A stretch of DNA of 64,000 nucleotides from Flavobacteriaceae bacterium (GTDB lineage: Bacteria > Bacteroidota > Bacteroidia > Flavobacteriales > Flavobacteriaceae), in contig JABDIV010000022.1 of assembly GCA_013003555.1 (NCBI GenBank), positions 62,001 to 126,000 of the forward strand, in the 5' to 3' direction. The notes under the pieces were generated by a model. The model ran no database searches. It had not been told where the DNA came from and saw only the letters and a program-made list of their open reading frames with translations. Below, piece after piece: positions 31,847 to 41,369 of this stretch. Made by a program: the position numbers and the translations under genes. Each line of letters opens with the position of its first letter. Position 1 is the first letter of the stretch.

Positions 31847-32593
31847 TTATTTCTTATTGACTTTTTCAATGTACTTTTCCAATGCCATGGTCATCGATGG
31901 CATTTCTGGGGTAGGTGCCGCAATATCGACACGCAAGCCGCGATTTTCTACGGCTTTGCAGGTTGTATTTCCAAAGACTGCAATACGTGTATCGTTTTGT
32001 TTAAAATTCGGAAAGTTATGAAACAGTGATTCGATGCCTGACGGACTAAAAAACACGAGGATATCGTAATACACATCAGCTAAATCTGAAAGGTCGCTGA
32101 TCACGGTTTTATAAAAAGTTGCCTGCTTCCAATTCACCCCCAGTGTGTCAAGGGTTGCGGGAACTTCGGGTTTTAACTTATCTGTTGTTGGCAATAAAAA
32201 GGTCTCGTCTTTATATTTTTTAATAAGTGGGGATAGTTCACCAAAAGAACGCTTTCCAACATAAATTTTACGCTTTCTGTAAACCACATACTTCTGAAGA
32301 TAAAACGCTACGGCTTCAGACTGGCAGAAATACTTCATTGTGTCCGGAACTTTAAATCGCATTTCTTCAGCTACTCTGAAGAAATGGTCTACAGCATTTC
32401 TACTTGTTAATATAATAGCTGAATAAATATTGAGGTCAACTTTTTGAAGACGAATTTCTTTGGCTGGGACTCCTTCTACGTGAATAAAGGGTCTGAAATC
32501 AATTTTTATCCGCTGCTTTTCCTGCAATTCGAAATAAGGAGAATTCTCTGCTTTGGGCTCTGGTTGTGAAACCAAAATTGTTTTCACTCTCAT
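31847..32593 (-). CDS. hemD: Uroporphyrinogen-III synthase
   Basis: The 248-residue protein has the two-domain HemD pattern. SAIILTSRNAVDHFF lies in the first half and DILVFFSPSGIESLFHNFP with RIAVFGNTTCKAVENRGLRVDIAAPTPEMPSM in the second, in the order FFSPSGI, IAVFG and PTPEMPSM. It cyclises hydroxymethylbilane to uroporphyrinogen III in haem and corrin synthesis. Sequence conservation in this family is always low. It follows the DUF4271 gene by 26 nt. Confidence 0.88.
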   Translation of the reverse strand: MRVKTILVSQPEPKAENSPYFELQEKQRIKIDFRPFIHVEGVPAKEIRLQKVDLNIYSAIILTSRNAVDHFFRVAEEMRFKVPDTMKYFCQSEAVAFYLQKYVVYRKRKIYVGKRSFGELSPLIKKYKDETFLLPTTDKLKPEVPATLDTLGVNWKQATFYKTVISDLSDLADVYYDILVFFSPSGIESLFHNFPNFKQNDTRIAVFGNTTCKAVENRGLRVDIAAPTPEMPSMTMALEKYIEKVNKK

Positions 32594-32619
32594 AGGCTGA
32601 TTTTTCGTTATCCCGTGTT

Positions 32620-33264
32620 TTAAATATCTAGAACCTTAAACATAATTACATAAGGTCCGATTTCGAGAGCGCAAAGATACAAAATAAAATAAAAGAAGTT
32701 ACTCAGAATTAGTTTTTGATTTGATTTAAATGTTGTTACAAACCCCATGAAATTGATTAAAAAAATCAATCCTAAAACGATATAGAGCCACATTTCTGTT
32801 AAGGTTACAGCATATAAAAAGATTACATTAACAGGGAGAAGAAATAGGCCCGTATAATTCTTATAACTGGTTTTTTGAAAAACATATTCATCGATCAGAG
32901 CATCCAATTCAAAAACGCTGCCAATCAATCGCTCAATCAAAACCTTAATTAAGAGGACTATGCCAAGAACTGTTAAAATTTTAAGGAAGAAAACCAGATC
33001 GAATTCAACGGGTTTTAAAACACTTTGATAACTGATAAAAATGAATACCGATCCCGATAGAATCAAATTCCCGAAAAGCAGAGCATCGAACTGATCGATA
33101 AACTTCTGATCCCTGGCGTAAATCTTCAAATATTTTGAATTTACAAGCAGGGCTATGAAGTCATGAAAACGGTTGGTATGGACGTACTTGGTGAATGCCA
33201 ATATTCCCAATGAAATAAGGAAAATAATAGTAAACCATTCATTTGTGGTAACCTCTCGAAGCAT
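32620..33264 (-). CDS. DUF4271 membrane protein
   Basis: The 214-residue protein has about six TM segments. The start NEWFTIIFLISLGILAFTKYVH and the block ALEIGPYVIMFKVL at the C-terminus match DUF4271, which precedes hemD in many Bacteroidota by my recollection. Function unknown; the pairing suggests a link with haem synthesis, which is inference only. Confidence 0.82.
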   Translation of the reverse strand: MLREVTTNEWFTIIFLISLGILAFTKYVHTNRFHDFIALLVNSKYLKIYARDQKFIDQFDALLFGNLILSGSVFIFISYQSVLKPVEFDLVFFLKILTVLGIVLLIKVLIERLIGSVFELDALIDEYVFQKTSYKNYTGLFLLPVNVIFLYAVTLTEMWLYIVLGLIFLINFMGFVTTFKSNQKLILSNFFYFILYLCALEIGPYVIMFKVLDI

Positions 33265-33313
33265 TCTGCTAAATTAGCAAGAATTATCTTTAAACAGAAT
33301 GCCGCAAATAACT

Positions 33314-33321
33314 TACTTTTG
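33314..33321 (+). promoter_or_regulatory. -7 element of the GT2-pyrC-DUF4296 operon
   Basis: TACTTTTG lies 16 nt before the ATG at 33337 and overlaps an in-frame TTG at 33319, which rules out that TTG as the start. Confidence 0.55.
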
Positions 33322-33336
33322 CAAAAATCTTCAGGA

Positions 33337-34062
33337 ATGAGCGCGGGTATTGTTGTCATACCAACCTATAATGAAATAGAGAATATCGAGCCGATAATCC
33401 GTGCGGTCTTTGCACTGGATCATGCCTTCGATATACTTGTTGTTGATGATAGTTCACCAGACGGTACAGCCAATAAGGTTATCGAACTTCAATCTGTTTT
33501 CCCCGGACGCCTTCATTTGGAAGTCCGCAAAGAAAAATCGGGACTTGGTACAGCTTATATACATGGCTTTAAATGGTGTTTGAACAGGGATTACCAGTTT
33601 ATTTATGAGATGGATGCGGATTTCTCGCACAATCCCAAAGATCTGAGTCGCCTTTACACAACCTGTGTAGATCGTGAATGTGATGTTGTTATAGGGTCGC
33701 GTTATGTCAAGGGTGTTAATGTGGTTAACTGGCCGCTAAGTCGAGTTTTATTATCTTATTTGGCTTCGTTGTATGTTCGATTTATAACCGGGATGAAAAT
33801 TTACGATACAACCGCAGGGTTTATATGTTATCGACGTAAGGTTTTAGAGGCAATTGAGCTCGATGAAATAAAATTTATTGGCTATGCTTTCCAGATTGAA
33901 ATGAAGTTTAAGGCCTATCTCAAGAAATTTAAAATCATCGAGATCCCCATTGTTTTTACCGATCGTATTCGGGGGGAGTCAAAGCTGAGCGGAAATATCA
34001 TTTTTGAAGCCATTTTTGGGGTAATAAAAATGAAATTAAAAAGTTTAATAGGAAAGGAATAA
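33337..34062 (+). CDS. Polyprenol monophosphomannose synthase-like glycosyltransferase (GT2)
   Basis: The 241-residue protein starts MSAGIVVIPTYNEIENI, the Dpm1-type N-terminus. VVDDSSPDGTA binds the nucleotide, EMDADFSHNP carries the metal-binding D-x-D, and VIGSRYVKG with GESKLSGNIIFEA completes the GT2 Dpm1 fold. It lacks C-terminal TM helices, so it is a soluble or peripheral enzyme transferring mannose (or another sugar) to a polyprenyl phosphate. It is followed 1 nt later by pyrC. Confidence 0.9.
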   Translation: MSAGIVVIPTYNEIENIEPIIRAVFALDHAFDILVVDDSSPDGTANKVIELQSVFPGRLHLEVRKEKSGLGTAYIHGFKWCLNRDYQFIYEMDADFSHNPKDLSRLYTTCVDRECDVVIGSRYVKGVNVVNWPLSRVLLSYLASLYVRFITGMKIYDTTAGFICYRRKVLEAIELDEIKFIGYAFQIEMKFKAYLKKFKIIEIPIVFTDRIRGESKLSGNIIFEAIFGVIKMKLKSLIGKE

Positions 34063-34063
34063 A

Positions 34064-35410
34064 ATGGTGAAAAGTACTGTGCTTCTTAAAAATGCGAGGA
34101 TTGTTAATGAGGGGACTATTCGACAAGCTGATATTTTGATCGAGGGGGATAAAATTAAAGCTATAGATGATTCTATAAGTCCGAAAGACGCGGATGTGAA
34201 AGTTATCGATGTTGAAGACAATCTTGTTATTCCTGGATTGATAGATGACCAGGTTCATTTTAGAGAACCCGGTCTAACACACAAAGGCGATATCGCTTCC
34301 GAATCAAAAGCAGCTATCGCGGGAGGAATCACCTCCTTTCTTGAAATGCCAAATACCAAACCAAATACCACAACATGGGAGGCTTTTCAGGATAAATTGG
34401 ATCGTGCGGCCAAATCCTCTTATGCCAACTACTCTTTTATGTTTGGTGGCACGAATGATAACCTTGATGAAATTTTGAAATTAGATCCTAAGAAAGTCCC
34501 GGCCCTTAAACTCTTTCTGGGATCTTCAACCGGGAATATGCTCGTCGATGATATTGAGGTACTCAAAACCATTTTTTCAAGTACAGATTTGGTAATATGT
34601 TGTCATTGTGAGGATGAAACGACAATACGTGAGAATACAAGACAATATCTTGAGCGATTTGGTGAGGATATCCCAATTGAATGCCACCCTGAGATTAGAA
34701 GTGAAGAGGCTTGTTATTTGTCCTCATCCATGGCGATTGAATTGGCAAAAGAGACCGGAGCCCGCCTTCACGTGTTTCACTTATCTACTGGAAAAGAAAC
34801 CCATCAGTTCGATAGTAAAACACCACTTAAGGATAAGAAAATAACCGCTGAAGTTTGTATTCATCACCTTTGGTTTAGCGATTCTGATTATAAAAAAAAG
34901 GGCACACATATCAAATGGAATCCGGCGGTAAAAACAGCCGGTGATCGCGATGAATTATGGGAAGCCCTTCTCGATGATCGAATCGATGTTATAGCTACTG
35001 ACCATGCTCCTCATACACTTCAGGAAAAAGACAATGTCTATACGAAAGCACCTTCGGGTGGACCGCTCGTTCAACATGCTCTTGTCGCTATGTTAGAGGC
35101 TTACCATCAAGGAAAAATTCGGCTCGAGAAAATCGTTCAAAAAATGTGTCATAATCCGGCCATACTTTTCGATATTGATAAACGTGGTTTTATTCGTGAG
35201 GGGTATTTTGCCGATCTTGTGGTAGTTGATTTGAATAATCCCTGGACCGTTAATAAAGATAATATATTGTATAAATGCGGTTGGTCTCCTTTCGAAGGGA
35301 CGACCTTTAAATCAAGGGTAACCCATACCATTCTTAATGGAATTTTGGTTTATCATAATTCCCAATTCAGTGATAAACGCGCATCACAACAATTAACTTT
35401 CGATCGATGA
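34064..35410 (+). CDS. pyrC: Dihydroorotase
   Basis: The 448-residue amidohydrolase of pyrimidine synthesis is recognised from VIPGLID, HFREPGLTHKGDI, FLEMPNTKPNT, ALKLFLGSSTGNML (Lys likely carboxylated), CCHCEDE, HVFHLSTGKET and IATDHAPHT. The first His of the usual D-x-H-x-H metal motif is Gln63 (DDQVH). By memory that substitution recurs in Bacteroidota, and the gene looks otherwise intact. Its ATG follows the GT2 stop directly, and its stop overlaps the DUF4296 ATG by 4 nt. Confidence 0.92.
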   Translation: MVKSTVLLKNARIVNEGTIRQADILIEGDKIKAIDDSISPKDADVKVIDVEDNLVIPGLIDDQVHFREPGLTHKGDIASESKAAIAGGITSFLEMPNTKPNTTTWEAFQDKLDRAAKSSYANYSFMFGGTNDNLDEILKLDPKKVPALKLFLGSSTGNMLVDDIEVLKTIFSSTDLVICCHCEDETTIRENTRQYLERFGEDIPIECHPEIRSEEACYLSSSMAIELAKETGARLHVFHLSTGKETHQFDSKTPLKDKKITAEVCIHHLWFSDSDYKKKGTHIKWNPAVKTAGDRDELWEALLDDRIDVIATDHAPHTLQEKDNVYTKAPSGGPLVQHALVAMLEAYHQGKIRLEKIVQKMCHNPAILFDIDKRGFIREGYFADLVVVDLNNPWTVNKDNILYKCGWSPFEGTTFKSRVTHTILNGILVYHNSQFSDKRASQQLTFDR

Positions 35411-35859
35411 AAAAAATATTGATTTATATGGTGTTGGCGCTTGTTGTTGTTGGTTGCAAGAACAACAAGATCGATCGTCCTCCGAAACCTGATAACCTTC
35501 TTTCTGAGGAGAAGATGGTAGAGGTGATTTACGATATGACGATCATGAGCGCTGCCAAGGGATTGAATCGTCGTATAATTGAGAATAGGGGAGTCAATCC
35601 AGAGAGTTTTGTTTATGATAAACACAGTATTGATAGTGTTCAATTTGCATTGAGCAACCAGTATTATGCGTATGATATTGACCTTTATGAAGACATTTAT
35701 ATGCGGGTTAAAACGAAACTTGAAGCAGATAAAGTTAAGTTTAAAGCAGAGTTGGATAAAAAGGCCACCGATGCCGACTCGGTGTCAAGAACAAATCAAA
35801 TTCGCAGAGATTCAATAATTCAAGCAAAATCGCAAGAACTTAAGCTTGATCTCGATTAA
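35407..35859 (+). CDS. DUF4296 lipoprotein
   Basis: The 150-residue protein has a lipobox (LVVVGC, lipid Cys at 17), then RPPKPDNLLSEEKMVEVIYDMTIM, the DUF4296 signature. An Asp/Lys-rich helical tail follows. It is a predicted inner- or outer-membrane lipoprotein of unknown function. It is coupled to pyrC by an ATGA overlap, and its 3' end overlaps the convergent SDR gene by 20 nt. Confidence 0.85.
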   Translation: MKKILIYMVLALVVVGCKNNKIDRPPKPDNLLSEEKMVEVIYDMTIMSAAKGLNRRIIENRGVNPESFVYDKHSIDSVQFALSNQYYAYDIDLYEDIYMRVKTKLEADKVKFKAELDKKATDADSVSRTNQIRRDSIIQAKSQELKLDLD

Positions 35860-36850
35860 ATAAGACGGCGGTTTCCTCTACAGACTGACTAATGGGTTTG
35901 TATTCAAAATTCAGAGTTTTTTTCAATTTCGAATTGTCATAATAGGTATCCTTTGTCAGGATTTTGGCCAGGTGACGGGTAAGGCGTCTTCGCTTGCCTA
36001 AAAGTTTCGCCCGAAGCCAGTCATAGCGCCATCCGAATTTCAGGATCAATGGTGATACCGATTTTTCAGGGCTTTTTGCATTAATGGCTTGAGCGATCAT
36101 ATCGATAAAGGATTTTGACGAAAGATTTTCAGCTACCTGAATAAATCGTTCATTCGTTATATCACTTTCCATTAATTGAATAAAGGTTTTAACCACATCA
36201 TGGATATCGACATAGCCATTGATGGCTGTTGAATAATAACGCATTCCACGAAATACCCGTGTAAACAAAGACCCACTGCTCGATTTCCAAAAACCGGGCC
36301 CTACAATAATACCTGGGTTGACGATTATGCAATCAAGTCCTTCCTGAACACCGCGCCAAATTTCCATTTCCGCACCATATTTAGTGATTGCATAAACATT
36401 ATGATCACCATCGGAATTCCAGGGCGAATCTTCCCGGATAGGATCATTTAAGTCCTTGCCTCCGAGCGCGGCAACCGAACTCATATATGCGATTTTTTTT
36501 ATTCCGAAATTCAGACAAAGATTTACAATATTGGCTGTACCTTCTATATTGCTTTTCCGAAGGGCATGATAATCAGACGGATCGAAAGAAACCATCGCAG
36601 CACAGTGATATACGTATTCAACACCTTCAAATACTTTTTCCAATGCCGGGAGGTCAATAATATCGGCTTGAACCCATTCGATGCGATCAAAGAAAGACAT
36701 GTTTGATTCCTGGTAGTATTCAAAGACATGTTTTACTTTTTTTATCTTCGATTCATTACGGAAGATCGCCCTAACTTTATCATGTTTTTGGCAGAGGTAT
36801 AAAAGGACATGACTGCCCACTAATCCCGTTCCGCCTGTGACTAAAATCAT
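35840..36850 (-). CDS. NAD-dependent epimerase/dehydratase family protein (extended SDR)
   Basis: The 336-residue protein has GGTGLVGSH at 6-14 (NAD(P) loop), the CAAMVSF segment and the catalytic YAITKYGAE (Tyr-x3-Lys). Ser lies in the YMSSVAAL strand. It resembles Bacteroidota 3-beta-HSD/dihydroflavonol-reductase-like SDRs; the substrate is unknown. A basic stretch LGKRRRLTRHLAK near residue 290 is notable. It diverges from tyrS. Confidence 0.85.
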   Translation of the reverse strand: MILVTGGTGLVGSHVLLYLCQKHDKVRAIFRNESKIKKVKHVFEYYQESNMSFFDRIEWVQADIIDLPALEKVFEGVEYVYHCAAMVSFDPSDYHALRKSNIEGTANIVNLCLNFGIKKIAYMSSVAALGGKDLNDPIREDSPWNSDGDHNVYAITKYGAEMEIWRGVQEGLDCIIVNPGIIVGPGFWKSSSGSLFTRVFRGMRYYSTAINGYVDIHDVVKTFIQLMESDITNERFIQVAENLSSKSFIDMIAQAINAKSPEKSVSPLILKFGWRYDWLRAKLLGKRRRLTRHLAKILTKDTYYDNSKLKKTLNFEYKPISQSVEETAVLFNRDQA

Positions 36851-36873
36851 GGAGCTAAATTACTGCTTTTTGT

Positions 36874-36903
36874 TTTGACAACAGTGCTAAACAATTATCT
36901 TTG
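36874..36903 (+). promoter_or_regulatory. tyrS promoter
   Basis: TTTG (36874-36877), an 18-nt spacer and TATCTTTG (36896-36903) fit the consensus, with the ATG at 36923. Confidence 0.7.
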
Positions 36904-36922
36904 CTGACGTAATCGAGAATTG

Positions 36923-38227
36923 ATGACTTATAATTTTATCGAAGAATTAAAATGGCGCGGCATGATTCATGACATGTCACCAGGAACCGAAGAACAACTT
37001 CAGAAAGATCGGACAACGGCCTATATAGGATTCGATCCTACCTCAAACACCCTCCATATCGGAAGCCTTGTACCCATCATTCTCTTGGTTCATTTTTATA
37101 AGGCTGGCCATAAACCTATTGCTTTGGTTGGTGGCGCAACGGGTATGATTGGTGATCCATCGGGAAAAAGCGATGAACGAAACCTTTTGGATGAAGTCAC
37201 TCTGAATAAAAATGTTGAAGGGATTCGAAACGTGATGTCACGCTTTTTAGATTTCGATTCAAAGGAATCGAATGCCCCGATTTTGGTTAATAATTACGAT
37301 TGGATGAAGGACTTTACCTTTATCGATTTTGCACGTGTAATCGGTAAGCGAATCACGGTAAATTATATGATGGCCAAAGAATCTGTAAAAAAACGAATCA
37401 GTGGTGAGGCTGGTACAGGCATGTCATTTACTGAATTCACCTACCAACTTATTCAAGGCTATGATTTCTGTTATTTATTCGATGAATATGATTGCAAAAT
37501 ACAGATGGGAGGCAGTGACCAGTGGGGTAATATTACAACCGGGACCGAACTCATCCGTCGCATGCACCCCGATCAGGATGCCAAGGCATTTGCCTTAACC
37601 TGTCCGCTGATTACAAAAGCTGACGGATCGAAATTTGGAAAGACAGAAAGCGGTAACGTCTGGCTTGATAAGGACCGAACATCGGTATATAAATTTTATC
37701 AGTTTTGGCTTAATACCACAGATGTCGATGCCGAGAAATATATTAAGATCTTTACATTCCTTGATAAGAATACCATCGATTTGCTAATTGAAGAACATCA
37801 TAAAAACCCGGGATTACATCTCTTGCAGAAAAAATTAGCCTATGAGGTGACTTCTTTTGTTCATTCAGAAGAAGAGACCGAAGAGGCTATTAAAACCTCT
37901 CAGGTTTTATACAGTAAGTCATTTAAAGAGGACATTTCCAAACTTGACCTCGAAACCCTGGAAGATGTATTCAGTGATCTCGTTCAAGCAGAGGTTGATA
38001 GATCTGAAATTACCTCGGGACTGGATATGATCGCTGCCTTAGCAGCCAAGACCAATTTCCTTTCATCGAACGGCGAAGCACGCCGGGCCCTCAAGGAGAA
38101 TAGTATTTCGGTCAACAAAATCAAGGTTGACGAGCAGTATTGTATAAGCGATGAAGACTTGATTGGCGACACCTATGTTGTTATTAATCGGGGTAAGCGC
38201 AAAACCTTTATTTTGAAAGCAGTCTGA
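36923..38227 (+). CDS. tyrS: Tyrosyl-tRNA synthetase
   Basis: The 434-residue class I synthetase has HIGS at 45-48 (SNTLHIGSLVP), GGATGMIGDPSGKS, the tyrosine-binding YQLIQGYDFCYLF and QMGGSDQWGNITTG, the KMSKS equivalent KFGKTESG, and a C-terminal S4 RNA-binding domain. I use the ATG at 36923 rather than a TTG one codon earlier. A 125-bp gap to the next gene shows no convincing terminator. Confidence 0.97.
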   Translation: MTYNFIEELKWRGMIHDMSPGTEEQLQKDRTTAYIGFDPTSNTLHIGSLVPIILLVHFYKAGHKPIALVGGATGMIGDPSGKSDERNLLDEVTLNKNVEGIRNVMSRFLDFDSKESNAPILVNNYDWMKDFTFIDFARVIGKRITVNYMMAKESVKKRISGEAGTGMSFTEFTYQLIQGYDFCYLFDEYDCKIQMGGSDQWGNITTGTELIRRMHPDQDAKAFALTCPLITKADGSKFGKTESGNVWLDKDRTSVYKFYQFWLNTTDVDAEKYIKIFTFLDKNTIDLLIEEHHKNPGLHLLQKKLAYEVTSFVHSEEETEEAIKTSQVLYSKSFKEDISKLDLETLEDVFSDLVQAEVDRSEITSGLDMIAALAAKTNFLSSNGEARRALKENSISVNKIKVDEQYCISDEDLIGDTYVVINRGKRKTFILKAV

Positions 38228-38352
38228 ATAAGAAAACCCAATTGCATTTTAAGATAGCAACCGGGATTCTAAAAAACTAACCAACCAATTTTTTCTTTTT
38301 AACAGCAATTAAGCCATTATAGGTAATTGGTCGTTATTTATCCGGAATCCTT

Positions 38353-39333
38353 TCATAAGATCATGAGGTTGCAACCGCGAATATCGGATTGGTCAAAACG
38401 GCCGAGAATTTCGAAGCTACCATCCCCAAACATTTTACCCAGATCCTGCGTCGCGATAAATGCACATGAATTTATATTAGCCAGATCAATAATATTGATC
38501 CCACCCGAAATTCCCGGACTTAACAATGTTAGCGGGTCTTCGGTATCGCGTGTCAGTATTTTCATCCATGGCGGTGTTCTAAATATTCCCTCGCCTCTAG
38601 AATACGCTTGCGACAGCAGCTCGGTCATGCCATATTCACTGTAAATTGTGTTAACGCCAAATCCGGTTTTGAGCATGTTATGAAGCTCTTCTCTGACCAT
38701 TTCTTTTCGTCGGCCTTTCATTCCGCCGGTTTCCATAATGATAGTATTCTTCAATTGAAAGGTCTCAAGCTCCACAAGATCCATTAGCGCAAAAGAGACA
38801 CCGACAAGCAAGACTTTTCTCCCTGCCTTATCCAGTTGTTTTAGAAGATCGGCTAAGCTGTTTAATTCCCCGAGATAAAATCCGCTCTCCGGTTTTTTAC
38901 TTTTTTTGATCAGATGATTCATCATATAGACGAGGGAAGAATCCTGACGTTCGAGATAGGACGGTAACAATCCCAGAATTGTGAATGATTCAACCGGCCC
39001 GAAGAACAATTCGAAGGCAGATACAAAACTCTTTATATAAAGTGATTTATCGGCAACGAAATGCTTGCTTTTTACCTGTGCGGTTGTGCCACTGCTTTCG
39101 AAGACCATATCGATTTCTGGTTCACCACAAACAACTTTATGGGTTTTAAAAAATTCGATCGGTAAAAACGGGATGTCTCTGAAATGGGATATGTCGCTCG
39201 GATTAATGAATAGTAAATCACAAAAAGAACGGTATACCGAATTGGTCTCAAACTGATATTTAAAAACCCTTAAGGCTTGGGCATTGAACTGGTCTTCAGA
39301 ATCGATTCTGAATATATCTTCGGATGTGATCAT
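38353..39333 (-). CDS. LuxE-like acyl-protein synthetase / AMP-binding family protein
   Basis: The 326-residue protein resembles the acyl-protein synthetase (LuxE) domain of the adenylate-forming superfamily: FLPIEFFKTHKV, the nucleotide loop FESSGTTAQVKSKH (P-loop-like SSGTT), METGGMKGRRKEM and YSEYGMTELLSQAY. In luminous bacteria LuxE activates fatty acids, but no lux genes are present here. In Flavobacteria it is a stand-alone gene, perhaps activating a carboxylic acid for a surface or lipid modification; this is inference. Confidence 0.75.
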   Translation of the reverse strand: MITSEDIFRIDSEDQFNAQALRVFKYQFETNSVYRSFCDLLFINPSDISHFRDIPFLPIEFFKTHKVVCGEPEIDMVFESSGTTAQVKSKHFVADKSLYIKSFVSAFELFFGPVESFTILGLLPSYLERQDSSLVYMMNHLIKKSKKPESGFYLGELNSLADLLKQLDKAGRKVLLVGVSFALMDLVELETFQLKNTIIMETGGMKGRRKEMVREELHNMLKTGFGVNTIYSEYGMTELLSQAYSRGEGIFRTPPWMKILTRDTEDPLTLLSPGISGGINIIDLANINSCAFIATQDLGKMFGDGSFEILGRFDQSDIRGCNLMIL

Positions 39334-39351
39334 GGTTATTACAAAAATACC

Positions 39352-39387
39352 GAAAATAAAAAAGCACCACGTGGATGCAGTGCTTTT
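39352..39387 (-). terminator. Intrinsic terminator of the T9SS cargo gene
   Basis: On the minus strand AAAAGCAC / GTGCTTTT (39380-39387 with 39360-39367) brackets a 12-nt loop containing CACGTG and is followed by a T-rich run. Confidence 0.75.
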
Positions 39388-39406
39388 CTATTTATATCGA
39401 AATAGT

Positions 39407-41131
39407 TTATTCTATAATCAGTTTCTTTGTTATGGTACTATTGCCTTGTGACAATTTCACAAGATATAAACCTGATTTCAAGTTCGAGACATCAAGTCTT
39501 GAGTCAACAGCTGTTGCACTGAGCACCCGCTTGCCTAAAACATCATACACCTCTACATCAACTGAGGTATTATCCACTGTTGAAATCATCAAAGTTCCTG
39601 TTCTATTCGGATTTGGATATAATTTAAACGAATTGGCCTCAAGACTGCCTATTGATAATGTTGCTTCATTAAATGTTTCGGAAACGACTAAATTATCCAC
39701 CAAAATACTCTCATTTAAATCGGAATCTGATTGTCTCAATGCGAATGACTCAATAACATCTCCTGGATTAGCCTCATCTATCCCTAAAATTGAAGTATCG
39801 CTCTCGGAGGATGCATCTATCCAAAGTTCGGCAATGTTTTCATCCTGATTATATCGCACAATTACCCTGTAAGAAACACCGTAACTAAGGTCTGTTGCCC
39901 ATACGGCATCTGCGGTACTGTTGGCTGAAGAAATACCAAATGTAAAATCGCCACCACCTGTTGGAGGAACGATATCAAGACGTGCTGCAAAGTTAAAACC
40001 TGAATCCTTGAAATGTGCAAAATATTCATTGTCGGTACCAGGAATAGGTGTTCCCTGGTCATTTACCGTTACATCGATACCAAAATAAACATTTCCTGCA
40101 ACGGGAGCAAAAGCCAAATTAACATCTTCACTCGGCGCACCATGCTGAACCACGGCTTGTCCGGATGACACTAATAAATCACCTAAAGTTCCACTATGGC
40201 TGGCCCAACCACCGTTAGGTACCAGACTCCCATCGGGATAGGTGAAGTCATCGAATAATGGTAAGATGGCTGCTGGCTCGCATGTTGGTGAGCTAGCAGT
40301 GTCCATTAAATTACAAACCCCTGCATCCATGATCGTCAAGGTCACATCAGTACCCTCATTGATCCCAGTTACGGATATGGTCCCTGAAACATCCACATCA
40401 GGATCACCTCCGCTCAAATCTACACTTCCAACATCTGATGTAACCGAGTATGTGCCCATTCCGGCACCACCTCCGGTAAAATCAAAAGTTGCGGTATAAG
40501 TATCGACCCCAACAGTCTCATTATCACAAGTGGCCGAATTTCCAGTAATGGATAAATCACAAGTGGCCGCGCTGTTATCTGCTCTGTATGTTATATTTTT
40601 TACTTCGTACGTTCCATCCATTTTTCTTTGAATGGATTGAGTGTCTTTGGCAGTGTTTTCGTCTTCATTATACTGTACTCCACCAATAATAGCCAATAAT
40701 CCGGCATCATCAGCGTCATTAGTATCGTAAACCACTCCACCGATTAAATTAGTCGCAGTAATAGGAGTTCCATTTGGAAAACTGGTAGCATCATCAAGGT
40801 AAAGCGCTACAGCGTCTGCCCCATTTTGAAGGGAATTAGAAACACCAATGGCGACTTCTTCGTCAGGCAGTCCATCATTTCCCAAAATCAAAAAGCCATT
40901 GATATCCGTGCTAAGCCCGTCTAGATCGAATGCAGCATAGCTAATATCACCATTACCATTATAGAACACAATGGTGTAACCGTCAAGGGCTTGACTAGGA
41001 GACCATAATAATTCAACAAATTCTGCCATGTCTGTACCTGGAGTATCGGCATCAACTTCATTAATTACTGGCTGAGCCAAGGCGACAGAACCAATTAATA
41101 CAGTAAGGAGTAAAATGTAAAGTTTTTTCAT
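39407..41131 (-). CDS. Secreted lamin-tail-domain protein with type IX secretion sorting domain
   Basis: The 574-residue protein has a signal peptide (1-19, ending VALAQ), an N-terminal lamin-tail-like domain (VINEVDADTPGTDMAEFVEL onward, about 20-165), a short region with a repeated TCD/SATCD cysteine pattern, a beta-rich middle domain (about 285-490, possibly a concanavalin-like fold) and a C-terminal sorting domain (about 495-574: FKLYPNPNRTGTL, VEVYDVLGKRV, SGLYLVKLS). It should be exported by the T9SS and anchored or released at the cell surface. Role unknown. It has its own promoter and terminator. Confidence 0.85.
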   Translation of the reverse strand: MKKLYILLLTVLIGSVALAQPVINEVDADTPGTDMAEFVELLWSPSQALDGYTIVFYNGNGDISYAAFDLDGLSTDINGFLILGNDGLPDEEVAIGVSNSLQNGADAVALYLDDATSFPNGTPITATNLIGGVVYDTNDADDAGLLAIIGGVQYNEDENTAKDTQSIQRKMDGTYEVKNITYRADNSAATCDLSITGNSATCDNETVGVDTYTATFDFTGGGAGMGTYSVTSDVGSVDLSGGDPDVDVSGTISVTGINEGTDVTLTIMDAGVCNLMDTASSPTCEPAAILPLFDDFTYPDGSLVPNGGWASHSGTLGDLLVSSGQAVVQHGAPSEDVNLAFAPVAGNVYFGIDVTVNDQGTPIPGTDNEYFAHFKDSGFNFAARLDIVPPTGGGDFTFGISSANSTADAVWATDLSYGVSYRVIVRYNQDENIAELWIDASSESDTSILGIDEANPGDVIESFALRQSDSDLNESILVDNLVVSETFNEATLSIGSLEANSFKLYPNPNRTGTLMISTVDNTSVDVEVYDVLGKRVLSATAVDSRLDVSNLKSGLYLVKLSQGNSTITKKLIIE

Positions 41132-41156
41132 AATGGATTAATTTAAATTAGATAAT

Positions 41157-41164
41157 CAAAGATA
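41157..41164 (-). promoter_or_regulatory. -7 element of the T9SS cargo gene
   Basis: TATCTTTG on the minus strand lies 26 nt before the ATG at 41131. The rest of the gap to 41369 is AT-rich and shows no further clear feature. Confidence 0.5.
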
Positions 41165-41369
41165 GTAAGAATATTACCTAATATCCAGCCTCAGGGTGTT
41201 AATTGATGCGTTATGATTCGGTTAATTATTGTACAGATTTCATGTTTTAGGAATAAGTGAAATTCAAGAAATAGTGTTTAATGTTATTGAATTGTTATAT
41301 ATCGATCTAAAATGGAAGATTTGTATGATTAGTTTTATCTTTAACAACTCACAAAAGTGATTGCTTTTT

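Noticed and set aside
38353-39333. Bioluminescence (lux) locus suggested by the LuxE-like gene
   Set aside because: No luxAB, luxC or luxD homologue is present nearby; the gene stands alone.
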